Assembly: GCA_024195585.1 (NCBI GenBank)
Contig: SWBL01000020.1
Location: 62,001-126,000 of the forward strand
From: Aureobasidium sp. EXF-3400
Lineage: Eukaryota; Ascomycota; Dothideomycetes; Dothideales; Saccotheciaceae
Reading direction: 5' to 3'
DNA length: 64,000 bases
The position numbers were made by a program, and so were the translations under genes. Below the pieces are notes generated by a model that saw only the letters and a list, made by a program, of their open reading frames with translations, was not told the origin of the DNA and made no database searches. Positions 46,571-56,925 of this stretch are shown piece by piece (positions within the stretch are counted from its first letter, which is position 1; every line of letters starts with the position of its first letter).

Positions 46571-46819
46571 ATGTCCAGACCAGAAATTGCCGAGACCAGT
46601 CTACACAACTACCGCTATTACCTGCTTGCTGGCGTCTACGTTGCAGTGACGGGTGGCGCTTTCTTACGGATCTCACGACAGCCATATACGAGATCTATCA
46701 GATGGGAGCAATATGAGACAGTATTTAAGGGAACGACGCTTTTAGCTGCGATTGCTGGGTTTGCACTTTCTGGGACGGTGAATAAGAGAAGAAGTCAGAG
46801 TGGCCATGATGGGGCATGA
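46571..46819 (+). CDS. Small two-helix membrane protein, 82 aa
   Basis: A single exon with a good ATG. Two hydrophobic segments, YYLLAGVYVAVTGGAFL (about residues 16-32) and TTLLAAIAGFALSGTV (about 54-70), flank a polar loop with RWEQYETVFKGT. The N-terminus is short and the C-terminus basic (NKRRSQSG). The pattern suggests a small organellar membrane protein. I do not recognise the family. The coding call rests on composition and topology, not on homology. Confidence 0.6.
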   Translation: MSRPEIAETSLHNYRYYLLAGVYVAVTGGAFLRISRQPYTRSIRWEQYETVFKGTTLLAAIAGFALSGTVNKRRSQSGHDGA

Positions 46820-47793
46820 AGACTCCCTCGAAACCCGGCCTGAGGACTACGACGTATCTTGGCTGATAGGCCGAGAGGAATTGCTGGCGGAGTTCACACA
46901 GCAGTTTGAGAACGGATGCCTTTCTGCAGTTGGAATAACCAGTCATAAGGACGGATTGTTAATGCTCGCATTGACAAGTTCGTCTTGCATGACCAAGTTC
47001 GATTATGCGCCAACCACTCGTATCAGGTGTCCCATGGCGGTGGAACAGATCATGACAGGGATCTATCAAGCAATAGTGTGGTTTGTGGAGAACAAGCATT
47101 GGAATAGTCATGGACGTTTGCAGCAGGTTCACCGTTTGCTGCAAGGTCGGTGGAGAACAGCATCTCGATAGTGTGGTGTAAGCTAGTCACATATGACAAG
47201 TCAACAAGCTGAACGAACTTGTCCGACAGAAGAGTGACAGGAAGTGACATTCTGCGCCAAAAGCAAGCACGTGTCGACAAGCAGGATAGTGCAGGAGGAA
47301 AGAGCGAAAGAGGGAAGGTGCCGTGGTGGTGACTGGTCAGCGGGATTGGATGCTTGGCACAGTCAGCGACCTTTCCCAAAGGGGACTTGATTGGAACGCG
47401 GCAGGCGACGGAGGATTTCTTGTTGCAGCAATTAAAGCAGGGCAGTCCTGGCAAGAAGACGGTCGAGGAAGAGTCAAAAGACGGTTGGATGGGAAAGCTG
47501 AAGGCAGAAGCAAGGCTGAATGTAAAGTAGTGAGCAATCCAAAATGTTTGGTCGGGCTAAAGTGGTCACGAAGCCAATCGATCGGGAGGATGCAGTTGAC
47601 AAGGAGGTTGTGAAGCTGGTCCGCTGTCGTATCGACATGATCCATCCACGACTGCATCCAACTTCTTACCAAACTTGATCCTCGCCCTGAAAACACTCAA
47701 CCTTCTCCCTCATCACACAACACACCACACCCTCATCGCTACACAACCAGTATACATCATCTCAGCAGCGAGCTCAACCCTCTTCCGGCCACG
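46820..47793. other. Intergenic region, no gene called
   Basis: A 122-codon open frame from ATG 46806 overlaps the end of the 82-aa gene and was not accepted. The 47690-47790 stretch is C/A-rich and probably the CAF-1 5' UTR. Confidence 0.4.
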
Positions 47794-50162
47794 ATGAAGG
47801 CAGCTCCTCTGCTGGTTTCCTGGCACAACGACAACACGCCCATCTACTCTGCTCACTTTGAGCCCCACGGCAAGGGTCGCCTTGCAACCGCCGGAGGCGA
47901 CAACAATGTCAGAGTACGTGAGAATCTGCCCTCTCGAGCACGAACTTCACTGACTGTCGCCAGCTCTGGAAAATCGAGGGCAGCGGAGAAGACAGAAGCG
48001 TGACATACTTGTCGACGCTCGCAAAACACACCCAAGCTGTCAACGTAGTACGGTGGTGTCCCAAAGGTTTCTTTCCACCCTTCCCCTCTGTACCCTACAC
48101 ATGGCCTGACGATTGATCAGGTGAATTGCTCGCCTCGGCTGGAGACGACGGAAACATTCTACTTTGGGTACCCGCCGAGAATGCCGCCCTACATGCAACA
48201 AACTTTGGAGAAGATGGCTTGGAAGACAAGGAAACATGGCGAACCAAGACAATGTGTCGCTCGACGGGATCGGAAATTTATGATCTGGCCTGGTCCCCGG
48301 ACGGCGTCTACTTCATCACTGGCAGCATGGACAATGTCGCTCGCATCTACAATGCCCAGACAGGTATGCTCCGTTACCTCAACTGCTCGACCACAAACCA
48401 CTGACAACTTGACAGGCTCAGTCATTCGCCAGGTGGCAGAGCACAACCACTACGTTCAGGGCGTCGCCTGGGATCCCCTAAACGAATACATCGCTACCCA
48501 ATCGAGTGACCGCTCAGTACACGTCTACACGCTCAAGACCAAGGACGGTTCATGTACTTTGACCAACCACAACAAGATCAGCAAGATGGACATGCCCGCT
48601 CGCCGCGTGAGCCAAAGTAGTCCTGCTCCGCCAGACTTCCGAGGTCGTGCATCCTTTGTTGGCAACGAGTCTCCGGCCCCTAGTGCGCCCGGTACACCTC
48701 TGTCGCTCGCCCTACCCATGAACCCTCCGCAAACCACTCACAGCCGCCGCTCGTCCTTTGGCTCTGTCTCCGTCTCAAACCAGTCTATGCGTCGCTCAGT
48801 CTCGCCCAGTCCGTCAATGCCTCTACCCGCCGTTATGCCCTCCGCTTCCCCTAGCATCGGAGGTGGCCTCAGCATGCCCTCTCGCAGCACCGGCATGTAT
48901 GCTAACGAGACATTTACGTCCTTCTTCCGTCGCTTGACCTTCGCTCCCGATGGTAGCCTGCTCTTTACACCCGCCGGTCAACACAAGGAAAATCACGGCC
49001 CTACAACCGAGCCGAACAAGGCCGACGACGTGGTCAACATGACATACATCTACACAAGAGCTGGACTGAACAAGCCACCTGTCGCAAAATTGCCTGGCCA
49101 CAAGAAGCCTTCTTTGGCTGTCAAATGTTCGCCCATCTTCTACACCCTCCGCGCTTCTCCAGTCCCGACAAAGGATATCACAATCGACACACATATGGAT
49201 GACGAGATCCCTTTTCTGCCAGAGCCTGTCGTAGCTTCAAAATCCACTTCTTCCATGGAGCCCCCACCGATCGTGCCATCTCCAGCACCCAGCCATGCAC
49301 ACCCGGCGCCAATTCCTTCGCCCAGGACTGAAGACGGCTCCGCCGCACCGACACCCTTAAGCGGCCCTCCACCAGTCTTTGATCTTCCATATCGTATAGT
49401 CTATGCTGTCGCTACCCAAGACTCCGTCCACGTCTACGACACCCAGCAATCGAAGCCGCTGTGTGTTGTTAGCAACTTGCATTATGCTACCTTCACCGAT
49501 CTAACGTGGTGAGTCGAGCAATCTATCTCGAGAATGTCATGACATGCTAACCACATCCTAGGTCGAATGACGGTAACACACTACTCATAACATCATCCGA
49601 CGGATTCTGCTCTAGCTTGAACTTCCAGCCTGGAGAACTCGGTGTCTCGTACCAGCATCCTCCTATTCCTCGCCATGTCCCATCTACGATCAACACCGCT
49701 GGATCTCCTTCCGCCGCTGTTGCATCACCTGCCTCGACACCTATTGCTGCAAACATGCCTCAACTAATGCGCAATCCATCGTCCCAAGGCCATGGTGCAC
49801 CTTCGCCATCCCCTTTCACTATGCCCGGTAGTCCCGCCAGAAGCTTGTCTACAGCCAGTGTTGCCGGCAGTATGGCCGCTCCTGAACAATCCGCAGACAC
49901 TCCTGAGATGAGCAGTGTACCCAGTCTCACAGCCGCTAGCTCCGGTATGACTATGCATGGCGGCATGCCCATGTACACACCCCCTCAAACACCTGGCTAT
50001 GTTTCCGCAACTCCTAGCATGCCTACTGCTGGTCCTCCGGCCACCAGCGCTGCAGCGACTTCCTCTGCGTCTGCCTCTATCAAGCGTGAGAATGAGGGCG
50101 GCGAAGACTCTTCCAGGGATAAGAGACGGAGGATTGCGCCTACACTTATCTCGGAACCATGA
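47794..50162 (+). CDS. CAC2: Chromatin assembly factor 1 subunit p60 (Cac2), WD40 protein
   Basis: Five exons: 47794-47913, 47964-48066, 48121-48363, 48416-49508 and 49562-50162; 719 aa. WD40 blades are evident: PIYSAHFEPHGKGRLATAGGD..LWKIE, HTQAVNVVRWCPKGELLASAGDDG, EIYDLAWSPDGVYFITGSMDN, HYVQGVAWDPLNEYIATQSSD, and near the end ATFTDLTWSNDGNTLLITSSDGF. The order and motifs match CAF-1 p60/Cac2. CAF-1 deposits H3-H4 on newly replicated DNA together with PCNA. Long Ser/Pro-rich insertions lie after blade four and at the C-terminus, where the basic KRRRIAP may be a nuclear signal. The second intron uses a GTTTCT donor. Confidence 0.93.
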
Positions 50163-50869
50163 ATACTGGAAAGGCGATGAGAAAAGGATGGCATCATTAA
50201 TGGCGAATGAGAATTATGGAATGGGCACGCGCGGCGTTATGTTTCAGTGAACAGGGCATGGCGTATCATCGTTTTATTGGCAGGGATACCAAACACTTTT
50301 TATCGTTCGGGCAGAGGGAACTGGCGTTGTTCATTTTCATCGTATTTGGAGTTCAGCAGCGTCTTCTTCGCAGCGCTGGTTTGCTGCTGCTGCTGCTGCT
50401 GCGTCCTTATATTGACATAGCTTTATGTAGCTTTTCTAACCCTCTTTCGGGACATTGTATCAAGATCATCACGTAACAGGTTTCTTCCTTTTCTCACGCT
50501 ATGTCGTAAATTTTGACCGAGCTATGTAGACAGATCCTTAGCACACAAAGATATCAAACCGAAAGTCTTTGGAAGAAGCCATCTTTGCTGCTGGTCAGTT
50601 TGTCCATACAAAGAGTAAGCAGAAAATCCCTACAACAGTGTCCAACTAGGCTCGACCAATGCGCCTGGCACGATTTCAAAGAGAGGAACGTTTCACGCTG
50701 TGAAGGAATGAAAAGGGGCATAGACAACTTACCCAAGGAGGCATGAAAATGGGAAGACAGATTACAGATATTGTGGACCGCACAAGACGCTCATCCTCAT
50801 GACCAAAGAGACAGCAGTAAAGAAACCAGGTACACCGAACAAAAACAAAAAAAAACCCAGAGGGTTTGA
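50163..50869. other. Intergenic region with a GCT microsatellite
   Basis: It holds the CAF-1 3' UTR and a GCT repeat (50383-50402, six perfect units plus GC), which could lie in the transcript. No gene seen. Confidence 0.5.
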
Positions 50870-50927
50870 TAATAGCGTTTCAAATGATTTCGTTGGCAGA
50901 ACCAACTTCATCTCTAAAACGCTATTA
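50870..50927. repeat. 58-nt imperfect hairpin next to the tRNA
   Basis: The outer stem taatagcgttt (50870-50880) pairs perfectly with aaacgctatta (50917-50927). Inside are a 4-bp stem (50884-50887 with 50908-50911) and a 5-bp stem gttgg/ccaac closing a short CAGAA loop. It begins 6 nt beyond the 3' end of the minus-strand tRNA. Confidence 0.7.
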
Positions 50928-50932
50928 CCAAG

Positions 50933-51014
50933 GACCATGAGCGGGATTTGAACCCGCGACCTCCTGGAATGCCAAGAGACATTACAAGTATGCTCCCAAC
51001 TGCACCACCATGGC
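50933..51014 (-). tRNA. Atypical tRNA gene, isotype not assigned
   Basis: On the minus strand the acceptor GCCATGG pairs with TCATGGT, including two wobbles. The D arm is GTGC/GCAT with a standard G18G19 loop. A perfect T arm GCGGG/CCCGC encloses TTCAAAT, and the B box is canonical. Between them lie 26 nt in place of 17, suggesting a 9-nt intron, but canonical numbering gives A at position 33 where T is invariant, and the anticodon stem CTTGT/CCAGG has a mismatch. A T4 run follows 14 nt downstream. It could be a tRNA with an unusual intron or a decayed copy. Confidence 0.5.
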
Positions 51015-51229
51015 TTGTCCTCACCAGGGGACGAGATTTCCAAAAATATAAAGGTTGAGGCAGATTCGGAGCGGTGACGGGCTTGGTGGCAAGGAAGAGC
51101 GGTCATATGAGGTAGTTTAGTGGTCGGCGCAAGTTCCCTGGAGCTCCGGAGCATATCAGCGCGTGTAAATAAGTCGAACCAGTGATTGATGAAGCACCGT
51201 GTCCAGAGATATAAATAGAGGAACTGCTC

Positions 51230-52861
51230 TCATGAAACAGCTGCTCGTGCATCAACTGTTGTAACTCTTGCTTGATCCGGACCTAGATCGGACCTTCGCC
51301 ATGGATCTTGAGCGCGAGCCTCCAACTGTAGAGGCTGCATGCTTATGCCACCCGGGTGCTTGATAAATTTGTTGACGAAATCGCGAATATAAGATGTGTC
51401 AAAGCCCATAATGAGATTCAGCTTCAAGTGCTGTAGGTTGACGAACTCGGGTGATGGCAGGTCGTTATAGTTTCCAACTTCTTGCATCCATAGAAGCTTG
51501 CATGTACGAAGTAAAGGGTGGCTCTTGGATAATGCCACTATTGCCATCCAAGATACGGGACACTCAATGTCCAGTTCTAGATCTCGCAGGTCGGGGAATT
51601 TGCTGGTCCAAGAGCCAAAATAGTCATCCGTCATCCATGGTGCAGTGAGGTTTATATCCATGGGACGTATGCTGATTGATTTCAACCTGCTCAAAGTTGA
51701 CAAGGCCCGCATATCCTCTGGGGTAGCTTGCCAATCGTGGGGCTGAGGCCTGAACCTCGCCCCATTATGGAAAGTTTCATGGTGGTTGATACCGATGACC
51801 AGATTGAGGTATGTGAGATGCTGCAGGCGGGCTATACTGGGACATATGTGATGAGCTCGATCTTCGACAACGAGTTGAAGTCGAGTGAGTGATTGCATCG
51901 AAAGTGAGAGGAGAGTCGAAATCGACAACATATCACCCTTCACTGCTAAAGATTGCAGATTCCTGAAAGGCGCGCTATGACCTTTGATACAGTTTTCAAC
52001 AACGTCTCCAATCAAACCATGATCTAGACGAAGATGCTCGAGACTGGTTATAGTCACGAGGCTCTGCAGTACTGTCGCCACAGGAAAAGCATCGTCAGTC
52101 CAGGTATATCGAATTTCGAACTTACGCAAGGAAGTGCAAGATTCCAGGAACTTGCAAGACTCTTGTGGTAAAGCGCCTGGTTCAATGTTCCAGAGGACAA
52201 GCTCGTCGAGTTGTGCAGCCACAGAAGGCTGTATCCCGATGAAAGCGGCCAGTACCATGGGGCTGGGTAGCTTTTCCCCGAGAGTGAGTGAGTTGAGGTT
52301 CTTGCAGCTTTCGAAGAATGCTGAAAAGGTCTCTGGATCGATGGGATCAGGGATAGTTTTGACAATAGGTGTGCTGCGGTTGGAGGTACGGAGTGGTAGG
52401 ATGTGTAGCTCGCAGAGGTTGGGACAAGATATAGCTATTTGTTTCAGTTCGTGGCGAGTCAGTGTAAAGCTGCTGTGGAAATGGAAAGTCTCCAGGTTGG
52501 GTTGCAAGAATGGCAGGATGGTGATGTGGTGGCCTCTTAGTTTGAGGCATGTCAGGCTCTCAAATTTCAGGGATTCAATCAAGTCGAAGTAGATTCTTGC
52601 GGTGTGAAGGTTTAGTATGCGGATCTTGCTGACGTACAACTGGCGTCTGTCATCTTGGAAGCCCATATGTGCGAAAGTGTTTTCAAGGTTGGACAAATTA
52701 TTCCACAAGATGTCAGCGGTGTGGTTGAACCAGAAAGAATTGACCCTCATGGGAGCAAGCAAGTTTTTACGATCATTGTGCGTCAAGGATCTTTTGTCGA
52801 CGACCAGGCGATCGAGTATGTCTTGCTGTATCTCCCGTGGTAGCTGAGAGAAGGTGGCCAT
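51230..52861 (-). CDS. F-box protein with leucine-rich-repeat-like region
   Basis: A single minus-strand exon encodes 543 aa from ATG 52861. Residues 1-50 are an F-box-like segment: FSQLPREIQQDILDRLV, then LAPMRVNSFWFNHTADILW. The rest is a series of short hydrophobic repeats such as FESLTCLKLRGH, CPNLCELHILPL, LNSLTLGEKL, LEHLRLDHGL and LTYLNLVIGI, typical of the irregular LRRs in fungal F-box proteins. Such proteins usually recruit substrates to SCF ubiquitin ligases through Skp1; the target is unknown. The frame is open upstream to 52942, but the MATFSQLPREIQ start suits the family best. It is transcribed divergently from the BRCT gene. Confidence 0.82.
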   Translation of the reverse strand: MATFSQLPREIQQDILDRLVVDKRSLTHNDRKNLLAPMRVNSFWFNHTADILWNNLSNLENTFAHMGFQDDRRQLYVSKIRILNLHTARIYFDLIESLKFESLTCLKLRGHHITILPFLQPNLETFHFHSSFTLTRHELKQIAISCPNLCELHILPLRTSNRSTPIVKTIPDPIDPETFSAFFESCKNLNSLTLGEKLPSPMVLAAFIGIQPSVAAQLDELVLWNIEPGALPQESCKFLESCTSLRKFEIRYTWTDDAFPVATVLQSLVTITSLEHLRLDHGLIGDVVENCIKGHSAPFRNLQSLAVKGDMLSISTLLSLSMQSLTRLQLVVEDRAHHICPSIARLQHLTYLNLVIGINHHETFHNGARFRPQPHDWQATPEDMRALSTLSRLKSISIRPMDINLTAPWMTDDYFGSWTSKFPDLRDLELDIECPVSWMAIVALSKSHPLLRTCKLLWMQEVGNYNDLPSPEFVNLQHLKLNLIMGFDTSYIRDFVNKFIKHPGGISMQPLQLEARAQDPWRRSDLGPDQARVTTVDARAAVS

Positions 52862-53181
52862 GGTGTCCGGAGAACAGCCATGGAACATTGACAGAACAAG
52901 GGAAACGAAGCTGAGTGCATTGTCAGAGATGTATGTGCACAATCCTACGAGTAGTTAGGGAAGGCGTGGCAGTGCACCGCTCCTTCCTGGCCAGTCGTGT
53001 CGATGGTAAGTGCTGGAGGAAATAAGGCGGAGTTTAGGCCGACCACAGGGTCGTGCACGGACATCGCGGTGCCGACGGGAATTGTTTGTGTACAAAAGTA
53101 AACACTCCAGCTTTTGGTTCAAACCACTGCATCTCGCCCATTACTAACACACAGCATTCCAATCCGACACAAGCGACAGCC
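52862..53181. promoter_or_regulatory. Shared divergent promoter, F-box / BRCT genes
   Basis: The two start codons are 320 bp apart, so both core promoters overlap here. No named site is obvious. Confidence 0.45.
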
Positions 53182-56100
53182 ATGGTCGCCACACGAGCTA
53201 TGGCTGCCAAAAAGGCTCCAAATTCTCCCAACGACAACGAGAACGACAATCAGTTGGCCCTGCGCAAAAAGCCTGTCCGTCGAGCCACTGCAAAGCCTAC
53301 CACTACATCGACAAAATCATCAGCTGCTACCACCGCCACGAAAGACTCATCTTCTACCGCACCTGAAAAACCATCAGCTACCGCCGCACCAAAGAAAGCA
53401 CCAGCGAGCCGTCCAAAACGTCAGACACGAGCCGCCGCAGCTCCACCACCAGACCCTGCTCCACAGAAAGTCCCTGCCACAAGACGAAAACCTGCTCTTC
53501 CCGAAGTCGCAAGAGGGAAAGTTTTGAGATCAAGAAAGGTCGAACCTGAGCCAGAACCCGAACCAGAAGCCGAACGAGACGAAGATCAACAAGCAGAAGA
53601 GGATAATCAAGTTGTTTCTCCACCACCCACAAAAGCAAAGGCCGCGAGATCCAAAAAGTTCACAAGCATACCAGAGCCCGAGTCCGAACACGAGTCTGAG
53701 TCTGAGTCTGAGTCGGCGACAGAACCTGAACCAGCTCCGGCGGCACACAAAGAAAAAGAAGAAGTCGAGACCGGGCCAAAAGAATCGGAGCAAGATGCTC
53801 AAGAAGCAGCAGAAGAGGAAGAAGAGGAAGAAAACGGTTCTTCCGAGGATGAAATCTGTGGGCCCAAGACACCAATGCGACGCACTACCAGAAGTCAAGC
53901 TGCGCCACGAACAGCAACCTCGTCGACGACAGCTCGCAAACTACAGACACCTGCTCGCCGATTCCTCAGCCACAGGACGAATCAGGGCACTCCTCAGACC
54001 CAACGCTTGCCACATAATGCAACACGCGCCTCGTCTCCTCCTCGCCCCATGACTGTGGCTAGAGGCGCAGCAAAGTCTATGGTGTTCCGTCCTCTGAAGC
54101 ACCAAGACGCACAACATACGCCAATGCCAGAGACTGCTGATCATGGTTCTGATGTCGATATGACTGAAGAAGACGTCCAGAATGAATCTGAAACAGAATT
54201 GGAGGAATCCAGCGCCGACGAGCTCGACGATCAGCTCAACCGCCTTCAGGAAGGCGCCATTACCATCATGCCCACACCTGCTCATACCATTCATCTTGAG
54301 AATATTCCAAGCGACTCAGAGGATGAACTTGCTGGTACTGGATGTGCCCTCGAAGACGAAGAGGATGATCTTGACGAGGACACTGTGATCGACCTTGATG
54401 ACAAGAAAGAACCAGAATATGTTCCTGCTGAAGCATACGCAGAAGACGATGGCTCGGACGACTCAGAAAGCACGGACGAGGATACTCATCTGGACGACAG
54501 TATCCTGCCCGAACCACAATTCTCGGCCGACTTTACTACCTCCGTACCCTCATCACCAGCATCCATCGCTGCAGAACCTCCTCAGACAGAGATGCAAGAC
54601 TCAGAACTTCTTTCTTCTCCTACACCTTCGACCCCCGCCTCTGTCATACAGCGGGATCTCGACTCGCCTACACAGGAGATTGCTCCAGCGCCGAGACCTT
54701 CACTGGATGACAATGATCTGCTTTCGATAATCGACGAGCAAGAAGCAACCACTCCCAATGTCAAATCACGAGTATCCTTCTCCACCACCACAGCCAAAAT
54801 GCTTCAAACTCCTCGCATGCAGTTTGCACTTGGTGGTGTCGACGCCACTGAAGCTGATGGCAGTCCTTCTGTAACAGTAAAGGAACCCGCAAGAACTGAG
54901 ACCGACGAGACTGTGACAATCAATCCTTCACTCTTAGAAGTGGACGACTATGGCATCAAGTTAGCTTCCAATCTTGAGAATGCTGCATCCATTCCCACTC
55001 CATACTTCGCGACACCTGCTGCTCGTGAGCGCTTAAGTATGGGATTCCCGAAAGAGCGCATGAGCCTCCTTCAGGATGAAATCTTCAACCTTGTCGACTT
55101 CGACCATGTCTCTCCCGCCAAGATGGATGTCAAGACTCCTGTTGCCGAATCTACAGCTGAGCCCATGGAGCTATCAACTCCGGGATACAACGCTCGCCGT
55201 CAATCCTACCACCCGAAGAGCGCTTCGATCCCAAATGAACAGGTGCGCAGTGAGCGAAGATCTAGCATACCTCCGCAGACTTCTCCGAGCTACGCAAGAT
55301 CGACCTTTGCATTCGATTCACGTCGTAAATCCCTTCCTGCCGCTGCTTTGCACACTCCGGTGAGCAGCGACCTTCGGCCACGTACTGCTGAAACTTCCAT
55401 CAAGCCGACAACCAGTGATTCGTTCGCGAAGCTGTGGGCTAGCAAGCAGCGACAATCTTCAGTCAGAAAATCACTCCTGGAACACACTGTCCCAGACTTA
55501 GCTGAGTTGCATTCGTTCGTCCCTCCAGGAAAATCGAGCGCATGCAAGCGTGACTCTACACCAGCTCAGCGCCGTACCAGTGCCGTCCAGTTTCAGATCG
55601 ACCAGGGATCTCCTTATGTGCCCTTTTCCGGTGCAAAGCCCAGAAGGCATACGCCAAGCTCTTCTTTTAAGGTGCGAAGTACCGGTCGTAGCCCCTTGAA
55701 GACTCGCAGCAGCAGTCGTAGCCCGATGAAAGTGCGTAGTCCCTTGAAGCTCCGCGATGCTAGCCGTAGTCCGGTGAAGCGTCTTCGTGAAGCGCCACGG
55801 ACGCCAATGAAGACACCGCTCAAAGCTGCTGGTCTTGCAACACCAGCCGTTTACCCTATGACGCCTCATCCCTTGCAGCCACTGAAGTCGGTCACAGCAT
55901 TGGTTGAAGTCTTTACGTTAGACGGCTCCTCTGCTTCAGGTCCTTTCATAGCCCTTCTTCAGGGTTTGGGTGCACGTACGACAAAGTCCTGGTCCGATCG
56001 CGTTACCCATGTCATCTTCAAAGATGGCTCTCCCACTACGCTCCAAAGAGTACGCCTGAACAACAAAGATCCAAACGGCAAGAAGATCTTCTGTGTCAAC

Positions 56101-56625
56101 TCTCGCTGGGTTACGGACTGTGAGCGCAGTGGCACTCGCATCGACGAACAAGCAGACATCTACACTGTCGACCTCGACGAGGTACCTCGTGGCGGTCGTA
56201 GAAGAAGAAAGTCTATGGAGCCTGCTGCCTTGAGGAATGTGGACGGTAACATCGTGAACAGCAACACTAGCAGTGCAAATAGCAGCGCCAACAGGAAGAG
56301 CGTAGGTTCGAGACAAAGTATCAATCTTGCTCTCGCCAACAAGAGTCTTGCAAGGGTGTCTCTAGCATCAAGCTTCTGGGGCGACGACTCACCAGTCAAG
56401 AAGACTCCCGGACGTAAACAAGCCAGGGATTCATGGGACGATGATGAGGAAATGGCGGATGCGTTCTTCGATGAGCCGACGGCAAAATTCGAAGTCCCTA
56501 CTCTGGGAATGAAGGGGGCTGGTCTGGAGGCTGGTCAGATGACTGCACCTGTGGACAGAGTAAAGAAATTGAGGGTCAGAGATGAGGACAACAGGCGCCT
56601 TACTTTCATGGGCGGAAGTGACTGA
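53182..56625 (+). CDS. BRCT-domain nuclear protein with SP/TP-rich repeats
   Basis: A single exon encodes 1147 aa. The first 250 residues are Lys/Ala/Pro-rich, then strongly acidic (Glu/Asp runs encoded partly by a GAGTCT repeat at 53692-53714). The central part is disordered. At about residues 825-880 there is a run of basic Ser-Pro units (GRSPLKTRS, SRSPMKVRSPLKL, SRSPVKRLRE, RTPMKTPLK) that look like CDK sites. One BRCT domain lies at about 903-999: VTALVEVFTLDG, LLQGLGARTTKSWSDRVTHVIFKDG, KKIFCVNSRWVTDCERSG. BRCT domains bind phosphopeptides in DNA-damage and chromosome-structure proteins. The layout resembles microcephalin-type fungal BRCT proteins, but that is a guess. ATG 53182 is the first plausible start. 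Confidence 0.82.
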   Translation: MVATRAMAAKKAPNSPNDNENDNQLALRKKPVRRATAKPTTTSTKSSAATTATKDSSSTAPEKPSATAAPKKAPASRPKRQTRAAAAPPPDPAPQKVPATRRKPALPEVARGKVLRSRKVEPEPEPEPEAERDEDQQAEEDNQVVSPPPTKAKAARSKKFTSIPEPESEHESESESESATEPEPAPAAHKEKEEVETGPKESEQDAQEAAEEEEEEENGSSEDEICGPKTPMRRTTRSQAAPRTATSSTTARKLQTPARRFLSHRTNQGTPQTQRLPHNATRASSPPRPMTVARGAAKSMVFRPLKHQDAQHTPMPETADHGSDVDMTEEDVQNESETELEESSADELDDQLNRLQEGAITIMPTPAHTIHLENIPSDSEDELAGTGCALEDEEDDLDEDTVIDLDDKKEPEYVPAEAYAEDDGSDDSESTDEDTHLDDSILPEPQFSADFTTSVPSSPASIAAEPPQTEMQDSELLSSPTPSTPASVIQRDLDSPTQEIAPAPRPSLDDNDLLSIIDEQEATTPNVKSRVSFSTTTAKMLQTPRMQFALGGVDATEADGSPSVTVKEPARTETDETVTINPSLLEVDDYGIKLASNLENAASIPTPYFATPAARERLSMGFPKERMSLLQDEIFNLVDFDHVSPAKMDVKTPVAESTAEPMELSTPGYNARRQSYHPKSASIPNEQVRSERRSSIPPQTSPSYARSTFAFDSRRKSLPAAALHTPVSSDLRPRTAETSIKPTTSDSFAKLWASKQRQSSVRKSLLEHTVPDLAELHSFVPPGKSSACKRDSTPAQRRTSAVQFQIDQGSPYVPFSGAKPRRHTPSSSFKVRSTGRSPLKTRSSSRSPMKVRSPLKLRDASRSPVKRLREAPRTPMKTPLKAAGLATPAVYPMTPHPLQPLKSVTALVEVFTLDGSSASGPFIALLQGLGARTTKSWSDRVTHVIFKDGSPTTLQRVRLNNKDPNGKKIFCVNSRWVTDCERSGTRIDEQADIYTVDLDEVPRGGRRRRKSMEPAALRNVDGNIVNSNTSSANSSANRKSVGSRQSINLALANKSLARVSLASSFWGDDSPVKKTPGRKQARDSWDDDEEMADAFFDEPTAKFEVPTLGMKGAGLEAGQMTAPVDRVKKLRVRDEDNRRLTFMGGSD

Positions 56626-56925
56626 GCAGACTAATTACTGTAACTTTATGATGCTACGATGGGTTTGGATTGGCTGGAATGGTGGTGTTCGGTTTTTGTT
56701 TTTACTGCCTTGGTGTTGTCCTTTCTTTCACTTATGTACCTATGATACCAAGTTTTGACTTGCGTCAAACGTTTCTCAGATTCAATGTTATTGATATCGG
56801 ATTGCTTATGCAAGCCGGCGATGAGTTGTATATTGAGCAGATAATTATCTGTGTCTGCAATTCGTGTCTTCGTCTCGATCATTAATGCATCGCTGCGTAA
56901 TGCCGGTGATCATGCCACAATCTGC

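Noticed and set aside
46806..47171. Open frame of 122 codons overlapping the end of the 82-aa membrane protein
   Set aside because: Overlap with a better-supported gene on the same strand and no recognisable domain; probably 3' UTR.
47337..47696. Minus-strand open frame of about 119 codons upstream of CAF-1
   Set aside because: Lies in the probable promoter and has no recognisable protein pattern.
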